64,000 nt of DNA from Acidithiobacillus ferrooxidans ATCC 23270 (GCF_000021485.1 NC_011761.1:1828001-1892000); one strand, 5' to 3'; positions 45,075-54,458 are shown, counted from the first letter of the stretch. A program made the numbers and translations. Notes: generated by a model not told the origin, from the sequence alone.

Positions 45075-46505
45075 TCAGCCGTGGCGCTGTCGGAGGAAGC
45101 GGACGAACTCCACGCCTTCGCGCAAACGACGTTTCATCATTTGCGTGCTCTTGAGCATCTCACCCGTGATTTCGGCAATCTTGCCGGCGCGGAAGTAGAA
45201 GCGCTTGTACATCACCTCCACCGAGTCGAAGATTTCCGTATGGTTGAGGTGCGGGTAACTCATGGGGCTGATCTGCACGCCGCGGTCATTGACCAGGTGG
45301 GCCTCATCTTCGTCCGTCAGCCACCCCTCCTGTTTGGCCTGGTTGTACAGGAAGGTGCCGGGATACGGCGCCGCCAGCGACACCTGTATGGTATGGGGAT
45401 TGATTTCCTTGGCGAAGTCGATGGTCTTCTGAATGGTCTCCTTCGTCTCGCCCGGCAGGCCAAGAATAAAGGTGCCGTGAATCACGATCCCCAGCTTGTG
45501 ACAGTCGGCCGTGAATTTGCGCGCCGCCTCGACCTTGAGCCCCTTCTTGATGTTGTTGAGGATCTGCTGATCGCCCGATTCATAGCCCACCAGCAACAGG
45601 CGCAGGCCGTTCTCGTGGAGCACCTTGAGGGTATCGTAGGGCACGTTGGCCTTGGCGTTGCAGGACCAGGTCACCCCCAGCTTGCCCAGACCTCGGGCGA
45701 TTTCTTCGGCACGGGGACGGTCATCGGTAAACGTATCGTCGTCAAAGAAGATTTCCTTGACCTGCGGGAAGTTCTTCTGGATGTAGCGCACCTCTTCGAT
45801 GACGCTGGCGGCACTGCGGGTGCGATAGCGATGGCCACCCACCGTCTGCGGCCAGAGGCAGAAGGTGCACTGTGAACGGCAGCCGCGTCCGGTGTAGAAG
45901 GAAATATAGGGATGCTTGAGGTAACCGATGAAGTAGTCCTCGATGTGCAGATCGCGTTTGTACACTTCGGAGACGAAGGGCAAGGCATCCATGTCTTCGA
46001 TCATGGCGCGATCGGGGTTGTGGATGATCTGACCATTGCTGGAGCGGTAGGTGATGCCGTCCACCTCACTCAGGGGCCGACCTTCGGCGATCTCTTTGAG
46101 GGTGTAATCAAACTCCTCGCGGGCCACGAAGTCGACCGCCGCCGCGGCCTGCTGCAGAGACTCCTCGGGCTCCACCGCCACCTTGGCGCCGACCATGCCG
46201 ATGAGCAATTTCGGGTAGTGCTCCTTGAGCACTTCAGCCATACGCACATCGGAAGGAAAAGACGGGGTGCTGGTATGAATGATGCAGAGATCATACCCTG
46301 CGGCAACCTGCAGGGTTTCTTCGACACTGACATCTGCGGGAGGGGCGTCGAGCAAGCGGCTGCCAGGGATCATGGCGGCGGGCTGAGCCAGCCAGGTGGG
46401 GAACCAGAAAGAGCGAATTTCCCGCTTGGCCTGATAGCGCGAACCGGCACCACCATCGAATCCCTCAAAGGAAGGGGCTTGCAAGAACAGGGTTTTCATC
46501 GTCAT
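45075..46505 (-). CDS. hpnJ: HpnJ, radical SAM ring-contraction enzyme
   Basis: 476 residues. An N-terminal B12-binding-like domain with the AGYDLCIIHTSTPSFPSDV segment precedes the radical-SAM motif CRSQCTFCLWPQ (about residue 210). The core contains FDDDTFTDDRPRAEEIARGLGKL and the C-terminal FYFRAGKIAEI. HpnJ contracts the glucosamine ring to the five-membered cyclitol ether of hopanoids. The start overlaps the hpnI stop by 4 bp; a Met two codons later is an alternative start. Confidence 0.93.
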   Translation of the reverse strand: MTMKTLFLQAPSFEGFDGGAGSRYQAKREIRSFWFPTWLAQPAAMIPGSRLLDAPPADVSVEETLQVAAGYDLCIIHTSTPSFPSDVRMAEVLKEHYPKLLIGMVGAKVAVEPEESLQQAAAAVDFVAREEFDYTLKEIAEGRPLSEVDGITYRSSNGQIIHNPDRAMIEDMDALPFVSEVYKRDLHIEDYFIGYLKHPYISFYTGRGCRSQCTFCLWPQTVGGHRYRTRSAASVIEEVRYIQKNFPQVKEIFFDDDTFTDDRPRAEEIARGLGKLGVTWSCNAKANVPYDTLKVLHENGLRLLLVGYESGDQQILNNIKKGLKVEAARKFTADCHKLGIVIHGTFILGLPGETKETIQKTIDFAKEINPHTIQVSLAAPYPGTFLYNQAKQEGWLTDEDEAHLVNDRGVQISPMSYPHLNHTEIFDSVEVMYKRFYFRAGKIAEITGEMLKSTQMMKRRLREGVEFVRFLRQRHG

Positions 46506-47662
46506 CGTTTTGCTCCGTCATGGCCATCCATCCGCCCGTCGGCGCCGATGGCAAATTGCGACCCCCGCCAGGCAACGTGCCGTGCGAAAAGGGCGTGAAA
46601 CCAGATCCACAGGCCCAGAAACTCTCCCAGCAGGGCCACACCAAACGAACCGTCTGCACTAAGTTTGTGCATAATTTGCCTATGGTACACGAGGCGCAAG
46701 AGGAGAACCACACCCAGCGGCACCCCGCCCCAGAGACCCATCCAGGGCGCGAGCAGCAGCACCAGGGGCAGCGGATAAGTCAAAAAGGAAAAGGTGTGGC
46801 CCAGCGGCTGTACCGATCGCGTGGTACGCGACCAGCGCAGCGCATGCTGGTAAAAGGCGCGGAAATTCGCCTCCCGGACCTCGGTGTCCACCACATAATC
46901 CGCGAGCAGGGTGGCTTGCCCCAACTGGCGGCTGTAGGCGCCGAGCCAGTAATCGTCAGCCAGTTGGTTTGCCAGGCGTGGCAGGCCGCCGATGGCCGCC
47001 AGCGTCGGGCGACGCAGGGCCATGGTCGCCCCGCCGCAGAAAATGTTCGGACCCAGGCGCGCCGCCAGCAGCACCGAGGGCAGAAAGAGACCGTTCACCT
47101 GACCGGCCAGCACCCGCGACCAGAAGGTGGCTACGGGCCTGGCCCGATAGAGGCAGGTCACCACCCCCACATCCCTGTTTTGCAGGGAAGCACAGATCTG
47201 GCGCAAGTAATGGGGGCCGACGGAAATATCCGCGTCGCTGATCACCAGGGTGTCGTAACGACAGAGCGCGAGGATACCCGCCAGATTATTGACCTTGGGA
47301 TTACTGCCGATACGCGCTTCCGTACACACCCAGCGCAACGCCAGGGCCGGGAACTCGGCCTGCAGCCGCTGCACCACGGTGACGGCAGGATCGTCGGGGC
47401 GCTGCACGCCAAAAACGATTTCAAATGCCGGGTAGTCCTGCACGCAGAAACTGCGCAAGGCGGCGTAGAGATCCCCCTCGTCCCCATGCAGGGGCTTGAG
47501 CACACTGACCCCGGGCCCGTCGCACAGGATATCTCCGCTGACGGCGGCATCGCGCTCCGGCAATACCGGATGCCAGCGCGCGATTGCTCGAAGCGCCAAC
47601 AGCAGATAGACCACGGCCGCCAGGGAAAGCAGGGCCGCAGGGCCGCCTATCCACCAGCACAT
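46502..47662 (-). CDS. hpnI: HpnI, hopanoid glycosyltransferase (GT21-like)
   Basis: 386 residues. A membrane helix at the N-terminus is followed by the GT-A catalytic domain: VLKPLHGDEGDLYAALRSF, VGSNPKVNNL-like segment IGSNPKVNNLAGILAL, DADISVGP, and the acceptor-end motif LADDYWLG. C-terminal membrane helices follow (FSFLTYPLPLVLLLAPWMGLW). These are the ceramide-glucosyltransferase-like features of HpnI, which adds N-acetylglucosamine to bacteriohopanetetrol. It is followed by hpnJ with a 4-bp overlap and lies 42 bp after hpnA. Confidence 0.92.
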   Translation of the reverse strand: MCWWIGGPAALLSLAAVVYLLLALRAIARWHPVLPERDAAVSGDILCDGPGVSVLKPLHGDEGDLYAALRSFCVQDYPAFEIVFGVQRPDDPAVTVVQRLQAEFPALALRWVCTEARIGSNPKVNNLAGILALCRYDTLVISDADISVGPHYLRQICASLQNRDVGVVTCLYRARPVATFWSRVLAGQVNGLFLPSVLLAARLGPNIFCGGATMALRRPTLAAIGGLPRLANQLADDYWLGAYSRQLGQATLLADYVVDTEVREANFRAFYQHALRWSRTTRSVQPLGHTFSFLTYPLPLVLLLAPWMGLWGGVPLGVVLLLRLVYHRQIMHKLSADGSFGVALLGEFLGLWIWFHALFARHVAWRGSQFAIGADGRMDGHDGAKR

Positions 47663-47704
47663 AGGACCCCCACGGCGGCAACCGCCAGACGGCGGGCCGG
47701 CAGA

Positions 47705-48694
47705 CTACAGATAGTGGTGCTCCGCAAACCATCGTACCGCGTCCCGCAAGGCCTCCTCCGCAGGACGATGGGTATAATGCAGGACCCGCTCCGCCTTGGC
47801 AGACGAAAAATACATCTTGTGGGCGGCCATGCGCAGCTCGTCCACCGTTACCAGCGGTGTCCCCCTCCCCCGCAGGCGCACCACCCGCTCCGCCCCCCAG
47901 GCCAGGGGATAAAGCAGGCGGCGGGGGATACGCAGCCACGGCGAACGATGCCCGGTCAGACCGGCAATACGGGTGAGGATCGCCGCCAAGGGGAGGTTGT
48001 CGCCACCGAGAATATAGCGTTCCCCGACCTCGCCGTCCGTAAATGCCTGCCAATGGCCCATGGCCACATCATCCACATGCACCACGTTCAGACCGGTATC
48101 GACATACGCCGGCATGCGGCCCGCCGCAGCATCGCGCACCATCCGCCCGGTGGGGGTGGGCTTGCGATCCGCCGGACCTATGGGCGTCGACGGATTGACG
48201 ATGACGATGGGCGCACCTTCCTCCCGGCAAAGGGCCCGCAGAGCCTCCTCGGCGAGATATTTGGAGCGCTTGTAGTGCCCGATCATGTCTTCCAGTTGCG
48301 CGGTGGTGTCCTCATCGGCTTCCCGGCCATCAGCGTAGTGACCGAGCACGGCAACGCTGCTGGTATAGACGATGCGCTCCACCCCGGCATCGAGCGCCGC
48401 GCGCACCAGACGTTCGCTGCCGCCCACATTGGCGGCATACATGGCGCGCGGATCGGGCACCCAGAGCCGGTAGTCCGCAGCCACATGAAAAACCGCCTGA
48501 CAGCCAGCCACCGCGCTGTCCAGAGCCGGGCCGTCTGTGAGATCCCCGACCACCAGCTCCACGTCCAGCCCTTCCCAGTTGGCCGGATCAGCGCCGGTGC
48601 GGTGGAGCACTCGTATCTCCAGACCTTCGGCGAGCAGGCGGCGCAGCACCGCGCCACCGACGAAACCAGATGCCCCGGTCAACAGGGCCTTCAT
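47705..48694 (-). CDS. hpnA: HpnA, hopanoid-associated sugar epimerase
   Basis: 329 residues, a short-chain extended (SDR-e) enzyme. The dinucleotide site is LLTGASGFVGGAVLRRLL and the catalytic Tyr-Lys pair is in YKRSKYLAE, with Ser in VYTSSVAVLG. Sequence blocks NPSTPIGPADRKPTPTGRMV and YVDTGLNVVHVDDVAMGH are diagnostic for the HpnA branch. Its reaction in hopanoid synthesis is not firmly known. It overlaps hpnG by 4 bp. Confidence 0.92.
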   Translation of the reverse strand: MKALLTGASGFVGGAVLRRLLAEGLEIRVLHRTGADPANWEGLDVELVVGDLTDGPALDSAVAGCQAVFHVAADYRLWVPDPRAMYAANVGGSERLVRAALDAGVERIVYTSSVAVLGHYADGREADEDTTAQLEDMIGHYKRSKYLAEEALRALCREEGAPIVIVNPSTPIGPADRKPTPTGRMVRDAAAGRMPAYVDTGLNVVHVDDVAMGHWQAFTDGEVGERYILGGDNLPLAAILTRIAGLTGHRSPWLRIPRRLLYPLAWGAERVVRLRGRGTPLVTVDELRMAAHKMYFSSAKAERVLHYTHRPAEEALRDAVRWFAEHHYL

Positions 48695-49404
48695 GCCGCC
48701 TTTCCCGCGTAACGAAGGGCCGGCGCCACCGTGCGGAGCGTTCTCAGCGCCTTCTGCATCTGCCCACCCAAACCCAGCAAAGTGGATAACTCGGCAGGAT
48801 GGCGCAACAACCCGCGCGCCAGGCGGAGGGCCTGCGGCCGCCCGTAGGCGTCGACACTCGTCGTGGCCACCGCCGGCAACGACTGATCCGCAGGGTCCAC
48901 GACACTGCGGATGACGATGAAGGGAGTATCCGCGTCATGCGCTGCGGCGGCAATGGCACCACTTTCCATATCCACCCCCTGTGCCGACGGGTAATCCATC
49001 AGAAAGGCCGCCTTTGCAGCCCTGGAGCCGCAGGGCTCATCCACCGAAAGCACTCCCCCGGCATGGAATGGGATGGATAGGGATTTCGCCAGGCTCCCGC
49101 GCCATGCCACATCCACCGCCCAGCACTGCCCCGCCCAGAACACGGTTTCCGGCAGGAGCAGATCCCCCGGCTTCCGTTCCGACCGCAAGGCGCCCGCAGT
49201 GCCCCAGGAAACCAGCCCGTCAACACCCGCAGCAATCAGCCTATCCGTTGCGGCCGTCGCCCGCTCCGGCCCCATGCCGGAAATACACAGCAAGATCTGC
49301 TCACCCACCTCTATCAGCGCATCGTGCGACAGCGCGCCTGCGAGGGAAAAAACACGCGCCTCCGCGTCCAGCGCCGCCACCACTCCTATTCGTGCGCCAT
49401 GCAT
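48691..49404 (-). CDS. hpnG: HpnG, hopanoid-associated nucleoside phosphorylase
   Basis: 237 residues from the ATG at 49404, overlapping the shc 3' end by 19 bp; upstream frame belongs to shc territory. The purine/uridine phosphorylase fold is shown by SGMGPERATAATDRLI, SWGTAGAL and the catalytic-region VDMESGAIAAAA. HpnG releases adenine from adenosylhopane, giving a phosphoribosyl-hopane. Both overlaps, with shc and with hpnA, indicate one transcript. Confidence 0.92.
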   Translation of the reverse strand: MHGARIGVVAALDAEARVFSLAGALSHDALIEVGEQILLCISGMGPERATAATDRLIAAGVDGLVSWGTAGALRSERKPGDLLLPETVFWAGQCWAVDVAWRGSLAKSLSIPFHAGGVLSVDEPCGSRAAKAAFLMDYPSAQGVDMESGAIAAAAHDADTPFIVIRSVVDPADQSLPAVATTSVDAYGRPQALRLARGLLRHPAELSTLLGLGGQMQKALRTLRTVAPALRYAGKAA

Positions 49405-51317
49405 CCCAAGTTCCGGTAGCGGGCCAGTGCCCAAAGCGGGAAATAAAACGCATACCCATGATAAATCAGGTAGAAAACCTTCGGGAATCCTGGTGCGTTA
49501 AAAAATGGCGCCTGCCAGCATCCATCCCCTTCCTGATGCGCCTGCAGCCAGGCTATGCCACGATGCAGGGCGACACTATCCCGGTCTCCCGCCGCCATCA
49601 GACCCAGGCAGGCCCAAGCCGTCTGCGCTGCGGTAGAGGTCTGGCCCATCCCGGCAAGACCGGGGTCACTGTAGGAATCGTTGCTTTCACCCCAACCGCC
49701 GTCGCCCTGCTGTACCGCGCGCAACCAGTACGCCGCGCGTTCCATGGTGGGCTTCAGGGAAGGATCATTCAGTTCGGCCAGTGCCATGAGCACGGACCAG
49801 GTTCCGTAGATGTAGTTGGTTCCCCAACGCCCGAACCAGGCGCCCGATGACTCCTGTTCACGCAGCAGATAAGCCACGGCACGCCGCAGCACATCGCGGT
49901 CCCGTGGCCGCGCCAGATGCGCCAGAAAGGCCACCACTCGCCCGGTGACATCGGCCGTCGGCGGGTCCAGCAGGGCCTTGTGGTCAGCAAAGGGAATTTC
50001 GTTCAGGTAGTAGTGGGTGTTATCCACATCATAGGCGCCGAAACCGCCGTTTCTGGATTGCATGCCCGCCAGCCAGTTCGCCGCCTTCTCGATACTGTCT
50101 CGATCCTCCGCGCGCCCGGCCCGCGCCAGGGCCCAGCCCACTGCCGCCGTGTCATCCAGATCCGGATAATACGGATTGGCATATTGAAACGCCCAGCCAC
50201 CGCCCGCCAAATGGGGGCGTGACTCCCGCCAGTCGCCGGGTTCGGCGCCGATCTGCCGGTTCTTGAGCCAGCGAATACCGTTTTGCACCGCCGGAGAGAC
50301 CTCGCCATCCTCCTCCAGCAGGGCGTGGAGCGCGAGACAGGTATCCCAGACGGGTGATACACAGGGCTGACAATAGGCATCGTTCGCCCGCTCCACCACC
50401 AGTTTGCGCAGCGCCGCCCCGGTTTGCCGACGATAATCATGATCCGGCGGATAGCCGAGCAGCTCCAGGGCCTCGTGGGCGTTCACCATGGCCGGGAAAA
50501 TGCCGTTCAGACCATCTTCCCCATTGATCCGCGCGGTAAACCATGCCTCCGCCTTCTTCAGGGCACGGCGCCGGATACCGTGCGGTATCCAGCCCTCCAT
50601 CAACCGCCAGAATCGATCCAGAGACAGAAAGATGTATGCCACAATCCCTCGCCGGGCGTGGCTGAAATAATCCGTGATCTGATCCGGCGGTCGACGGAAC
50701 AACTCCCGAATATGCACCTGTAGGGGATTTTTGGCGCGCGCCTTGAGGCTGCACAGAATAAACAGGGGCACCATCACCGTGCGCGACCAGGAAGCGACCT
50801 TGTAGATATGAAAGGGAAACCAGCGCGGCAGCAGCATGATTTCCACCGGAATGAAGGGCACCGCCCGCCACGGCACCTGGGCAAAAAGCGCCAGGGTAAT
50901 GCGCGTGAACACATTGCTGCGTTCCGCTCCGCCATGGGCGAGAATCGCCTCCCGGGCGCGCCGCATGTGGGGCAGTTCGGGGTCATCGCCCGCAAGTTTC
51001 AGCGCGTAATAGACCTTTACCGATGCACTCAGGTCAAAATGGCCGCCGTAATAGAGGGGCCAGCCCCCGTGATCCGCCTGCTTGCCGCGCAGATAGACGG
51101 CGATCCTGGCCTCCAGAGCCTCGTCCCGCTCATCCATGTAATGCTGCATCAGAATATATTCGGCAGGAATGGTGCAATCGGCCTCAAACTCGAAACACCA
51201 GTGACCATCCTCCGCCTGCCGACCGCCCAACGCCTGACGCGCCTGCGCGATCACCCGATCCAGTGACGAACGAAAAATGCCCGCGCCAGAGTGCAACGGT
51301 TGCAGCATACGATTCAT
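49386..51317 (-). CDS. shc: Squalene-hopene cyclase
   Basis: 643 residues from the ATG at 51317, which overlaps the squalene-synthase stop (ATGA). The catalytic Asp motif DxDD is in YPDLDDTAAVGWAL. Multiple QW repeats are visible, such as QADHGGWPLYYGG, QSRNGGFGAYDVDN, QESSGAWFGRWG, QQGDGGWGESNDSY and HQEGDGCWQAPFF. The enzyme cyclises squalene to hopene/diplopterol at the inner membrane, the key step of hopanoid synthesis. Length is normal for the family. Confidence 0.97.
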   Translation of the reverse strand: MNRMLQPLHSGAGIFRSSLDRVIAQARQALGGRQAEDGHWCFEFEADCTIPAEYILMQHYMDERDEALEARIAVYLRGKQADHGGWPLYYGGHFDLSASVKVYYALKLAGDDPELPHMRRAREAILAHGGAERSNVFTRITLALFAQVPWRAVPFIPVEIMLLPRWFPFHIYKVASWSRTVMVPLFILCSLKARAKNPLQVHIRELFRRPPDQITDYFSHARRGIVAYIFLSLDRFWRLMEGWIPHGIRRRALKKAEAWFTARINGEDGLNGIFPAMVNAHEALELLGYPPDHDYRRQTGAALRKLVVERANDAYCQPCVSPVWDTCLALHALLEEDGEVSPAVQNGIRWLKNRQIGAEPGDWRESRPHLAGGGWAFQYANPYYPDLDDTAAVGWALARAGRAEDRDSIEKAANWLAGMQSRNGGFGAYDVDNTHYYLNEIPFADHKALLDPPTADVTGRVVAFLAHLARPRDRDVLRRAVAYLLREQESSGAWFGRWGTNYIYGTWSVLMALAELNDPSLKPTMERAAYWLRAVQQGDGGWGESNDSYSDPGLAGMGQTSTAAQTAWACLGLMAAGDRDSVALHRGIAWLQAHQEGDGCWQAPFFNAPGFPKVFYLIYHGYAFYFPLWALARYRNLGCMAHE

Positions 51318-52357
51318 GGTTGCGCGACAGCGGAAGGCAAAGGCAGTGGTTTGACGCCCACCCGGAAACTCCACTGCAGGAGCGCATCGGAGCGATGCAG
51401 GAGACGCGACAGAAATACCACCCGATGTACGCTGCGGCGGCTGATTTTCACCTCGCTTCCGGAGGCAAAGGCCGGATTTTCGGCAATCCGCCGCAGGGTC
51501 AGCACCGCCATAGCGATGGCCCAGAGGCAAAAATCCCGCATCCCCGTCTGCCCGGCCGGTATCAGCAGCGTATAGCGCAGCGCATTTTGCAGATGGTTCG
51601 CGGCAATACCCAGCAGCTCGGTGAGGCCCGCCTGGAACGCGGGGTCCCGACTGCCGGGCCGCACCCCCGCGATATCGCAGCCATGACGCTGAAACAGCGC
51701 GCGTGGCATCCAGCTCACACCGCGCTGCCAGTCATCCCAGATGTCCTTGAGAATATTGGTCATCTGCAGGCCCTGCCCGAAGGACACCGCCAAACGCTGC
51801 ATCTCCGCATCATGCTCCGCCAGCAGCGGCTCGAACTCGACAAATAGGCTGGTGAGCATTTCACCGACGACACCCGCAACCACATAGCAGTAGCGATCCA
51901 GGGCCGCCATGTCCGCCAACCCCTGCAACGAAGCATGCTGCTGAAACTCCGCCATCCCCATTCCCATGATCCGCACGCAGCGGGACAATGCCGCCTGCTG
52001 GGTGGGGTTGAGGCTGTGGGTGATGGCGACGACTTCCGGAGTGTGGCGAATCAGATCGTGCTCGGCTTCGGGCATCTCCGGCGACAGGTCTGCGCCCAAT
52101 GCGGCAGCAAAGGCGGCGGGATCGTCCGCACCCTCCACGACCTGAAGAAATTTGGCCTGCCAACAGGCTTTTTTTTCCCAGGGCATATCCGGATCGTCTT
52201 CAATGGTGTCGGCAATGCGGCACAACAGATAACCGTTACCGACTGCGTCCCGGAGCGCTTCCGGCAACTGGGGGATGGTCAGGGCAAAAGTTCTGGAAAC
52301 AACCTGAAGGCTTTGTGCCTGGTACGCCAAAGCCCGCTCCAACGCCGCCATCAACAT
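51314..52357 (-). CDS. Squalene synthase (single-enzyme, eukaryote-like type)
   Basis: 347 residues from the ATG at 52357; the frame is open to a GTG at 52519 that overlaps gpsA, so the start is uncertain. The two aspartate-rich sites are RIADTIEDD and GLQMTNILKDIWDD. FALTIPQLPEALRDAVGNGYLLCR resembles farnesyl-diphosphate farnesyltransferases more than HpnC/HpnD. A family block RYCYVVAGVVGEMLTSLF is present. It condenses two farnesyl diphosphates to squalene, feeding shc, which overlaps it by 4 bp. No hpnC, hpnD or hpnE is visible in the window, consistent with one enzyme doing the whole reaction. Confidence 0.85.
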   Translation of the reverse strand: MLMAALERALAYQAQSLQVVSRTFALTIPQLPEALRDAVGNGYLLCRIADTIEDDPDMPWEKKACWQAKFLQVVEGADDPAAFAAALGADLSPEMPEAEHDLIRHTPEVVAITHSLNPTQQAALSRCVRIMGMGMAEFQQHASLQGLADMAALDRYCYVVAGVVGEMLTSLFVEFEPLLAEHDAEMQRLAVSFGQGLQMTNILKDIWDDWQRGVSWMPRALFQRHGCDIAGVRPGSRDPAFQAGLTELLGIAANHLQNALRYTLLIPAGQTGMRDFCLWAIAMAVLTLRRIAENPAFASGSEVKISRRSVHRVVFLSRLLHRSDALLQWSFRVGVKPLPLPSAVAQP

Positions 52358-52515
52358 GCGGTCCTGTCTGGTGACATCCAAACTCCTTGTTGTGTTTGTC
52401 CGGGTGTGCACAAACACCCTGTCATCTGGCGGCAATGTAACGATCCCCGGCCCATTCTGCAAGTCTTGCAGCCCTATGCCGCCCACCCGGATCTGCGCAC
52501 CGCGACCCGTCGCCG

Positions 52516-53550
52516 TCACTCGGTCCTGGCGGCGCCCCCAGGGGTGCCATCGTCTGAAACATGCAACTCGGAACGCAGGGCGCGGCGCATCAGTTCATCG
52601 CTCGCGGCGCGCGGCGCGGCACCCTCGAACAGCACGCGATAGACCTGTTCGGTAATCGGCATGTCCACCCCCAGGCTCTGCGCAAGCTGAAACAAAGCCT
52701 GCGCCGTGCGTACCCCCTCGGCCTCCTCGCCAATTCCGCGCAGCACCGCTTCCAGGCTCAGGCCGCTGCCCAGGCCCAGCCCCACCCGCCGGTTCCGCGA
52801 GAGATCGCTGCAGGACGTGAGGATCAGGTCCCCGGCACCGGCCAGACCCATGAAGGTCTCGGTTCGCCCCCCCAGCGCCGTTCCCAGGCGATGCAACTCC
52901 GCCATCCCACGAGTGATGAGCGCGGCACGGGCACTGTCGCCATTGCCCAGACCATCGGAAATACCAGCGGCAATGGCCAGCACATTCTTGATCGCCCCGC
53001 CCAGACAGACGCCCGCTACATCATCACTGGTGTAGACCCGCATCTGCGCACTACCAAAGGCCTCGGCCACCCGCTGGGCATAGGTCGGATCGGTAGACGC
53101 CGCCGTCATCGCCAGTGGTTTGCCGAGCATCAGGTCATGGGCGAAACTCGGGCCGGAAAGCACCACCAGAGGCGCCTCCGGCAAGATTTCCCGCAATACC
53201 TGGTCGAGGCGCAGGGCGCTCGGCACTTCCAGCCCTTTACTGGCGAGGACGAACAGCGCGGTGGACGGCAGGCAGGGGAGCAGATGCGTCAGCAGGCCAC
53301 GCAACGCATGACTGGGCACCGCGAGGACGATGCCCTCCCCGCCCTGTACCGCAGCGGCGAGGTCCACCGTGCAGTGCAGTCCTTCCGGCCGGGCGCACTC
53401 TGGAAATACGGGGAAAAGGTCCGTCCGTCCGGGCTGACAGGGCAGGCGCTCGGCGCGCCGTCCCCAAAGCTGCACCATATGCCTCTGGCGCAGCAGATAT
53501 ACGGCCAGCGCCGTCCCCCAGTGACCGCCGCCCAGCACTGCCCAACGCAT
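52516..53550 (-). CDS. gpsA: Glycerol-3-phosphate dehydrogenase [NAD(P)+]
   Basis: 344 residues. The Rossmann loop is VLGGGHWGTALA. Active-site Lys lies in VLASKGLE and the GAIKNVLAIAAGISDGLGNGDSARAAL block is diagnostic for GpsA, as is GLAGAGDLILTSCSDLSRNRRVG. It makes sn-glycerol-3-phosphate for phospholipids in the cytoplasm. It starts 3 bp after the secB stop, the same secB-gpsA neighbourhood as in E. coli, and precedes the hopanoid genes. Confidence 0.96.
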   Translation of the reverse strand: MRWAVLGGGHWGTALAVYLLRQRHMVQLWGRRAERLPCQPGRTDLFPVFPECARPEGLHCTVDLAAAVQGGEGIVLAVPSHALRGLLTHLLPCLPSTALFVLASKGLEVPSALRLDQVLREILPEAPLVVLSGPSFAHDLMLGKPLAMTAASTDPTYAQRVAEAFGSAQMRVYTSDDVAGVCLGGAIKNVLAIAAGISDGLGNGDSARAALITRGMAELHRLGTALGGRTETFMGLAGAGDLILTSCSDLSRNRRVGLGLGSGLSLEAVLRGIGEEAEGVRTAQALFQLAQSLGVDMPITEQVYRVLFEGAAPRAASDELMRRALRSELHVSDDGTPGGAARTE

Positions 53551-53553
53551 GGA

Positions 53554-54003
53554 TTATTGCGTCGTATAGTTCTGCTGCTGGGTCTGCGCCTGCTGATACA
53601 GGGCCTCGAAATTCACCGGGTGCAGGTGCAATGGCTGGAAACCACCGCGACCGACGAGATCCGCAACCACTTCCCGCGCATACGGGAACAGGATGGTCGG
53701 GCAATGCACGGCCAACAGAGCGGGCATATGCTCTTCCGGGATGTTCTGAACCCGGAACAGACCAGACTGCTGAACTTCCACCGCAAAGTAGGTGCTCTCA
53801 CCCGCCTTGGCCTTGACGGTCACCGTCAGCGTCACTTCGGTAAGTCCTTCCATCCCTTCCACTACGGTGCTCGCGGTGTTCAGCCCCACATCTACGGTCG
53901 GCGCCTCGGTCTGCACAAAACTGAGGGGCGCGTTGGGCGACTCAAAAGAGATGTCTTTCACGTAGATGCGCTCGATCATGAAAACTGCTTCCTGTTCGTC
54001 CAT
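53554..54003 (-). CDS. secB: Protein-export chaperone SecB
   Basis: 149 residues from the ATG at 54003 (AAGGA nearby); the open frame extends further upstream without family similarity. The conserved IYVKDISFESPNAP and FPYAREVVADLVGRGGFQPLHLHPVNFEALY blocks identify SecB. The tetramer holds precursor proteins unfolded and passes them to SecA. It is the first gene of the minus-strand run that continues into gpsA and the hopanoid genes. Confidence 0.95.
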   Translation of the reverse strand: MDEQEAVFMIERIYVKDISFESPNAPLSFVQTEAPTVDVGLNTASTVVEGMEGLTEVTLTVTVKAKAGESTYFAVEVQQSGLFRVQNIPEEHMPALLAVHCPTILFPYAREVVADLVGRGGFQPLHLHPVNFEALYQQAQTQQQNYTTQ

Positions 54004-54316
54004 AAGTCCTTCTTCTTGGGTTGTGGGTAGCGGTAGTCTAACTGAATTTCCCCCCGCCGGGCTACGTCCCCCATGCCCCGACGGGGATTTGTGCCGTCCG
54101 TCCGTTACGCCCCACTCTGGAGCGACACCACTTTGCCTTTGCGGCGCTGCGCCGGGCGTGAACCGGCCTGAAATCGACTTGCCAAACGCTGGTCTAAACC
54201 CGTGTCGGGAGCAGGCCTGGAAAATGCCTGGCGCAAAATACCGGGCGCCTCTGAACCCCACATCGAGCGCGCCGAGCGGGATACTTGCCCAGAACAAGAC
54301 CTTCCACCAGGGGCAC
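54004..54316. other. Intergenic region between secB and tRNA-Glu
   Basis: About 310 bp with no supported gene. Frames open here on the minus strand have no recognisable content. The secB promoter should lie here but no clear sigma-70 pair is visible. Confidence 0.4.
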
Positions 54317-54345
54317 TTGCTCTGTGTCGCGGTTCTGTGTAGGAT
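54317..54345 (+). promoter_or_regulatory. Promoter for tRNA-Glu
   Basis: TTGCTC (54317-54322), a 17-bp spacer, and TAGGAT (54340-54345) lie 15 bp upstream of the mature tRNA 5' end. Spacing is ideal; the -35 is only partly consensus. Confidence 0.5.
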
Positions 54346-54360
54346 CTCAGCGCTGTCCAC

Positions 54361-54436
54361 GTCCCCATCGTCTAGTGGCCTAGGACACCGCCCTTTCACG
54401 GCGGTAACGGGGGTTCGAACCCCCCTGGGGACGCCA
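54361..54436 (+). tRNA. tRNA-Glu(UUC)
   Basis: 76 nt with encoded CCA. The acceptor stem GTCCCCA pairs with TGGGGAC. The anticodon stem is CCGCC/GGCGG with loop CTTTCAC (anticodon TTC). The T arm is GGGGG-TTCGAAC-CCCCC. Stems are intact. A tyrosine-recombinase fragment follows within 30 bp, suggesting past use as an integration site. Confidence 0.97.
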
Positions 54437-54458
54437 AATAAAACTATCAGTTAGCAAA

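Noticed and set aside
46520-48712. 730-residue plus-strand ORF opposite hpnI and hpnA
   Set aside because: Shadow ORF; both minus-strand genes have clear family motifs.
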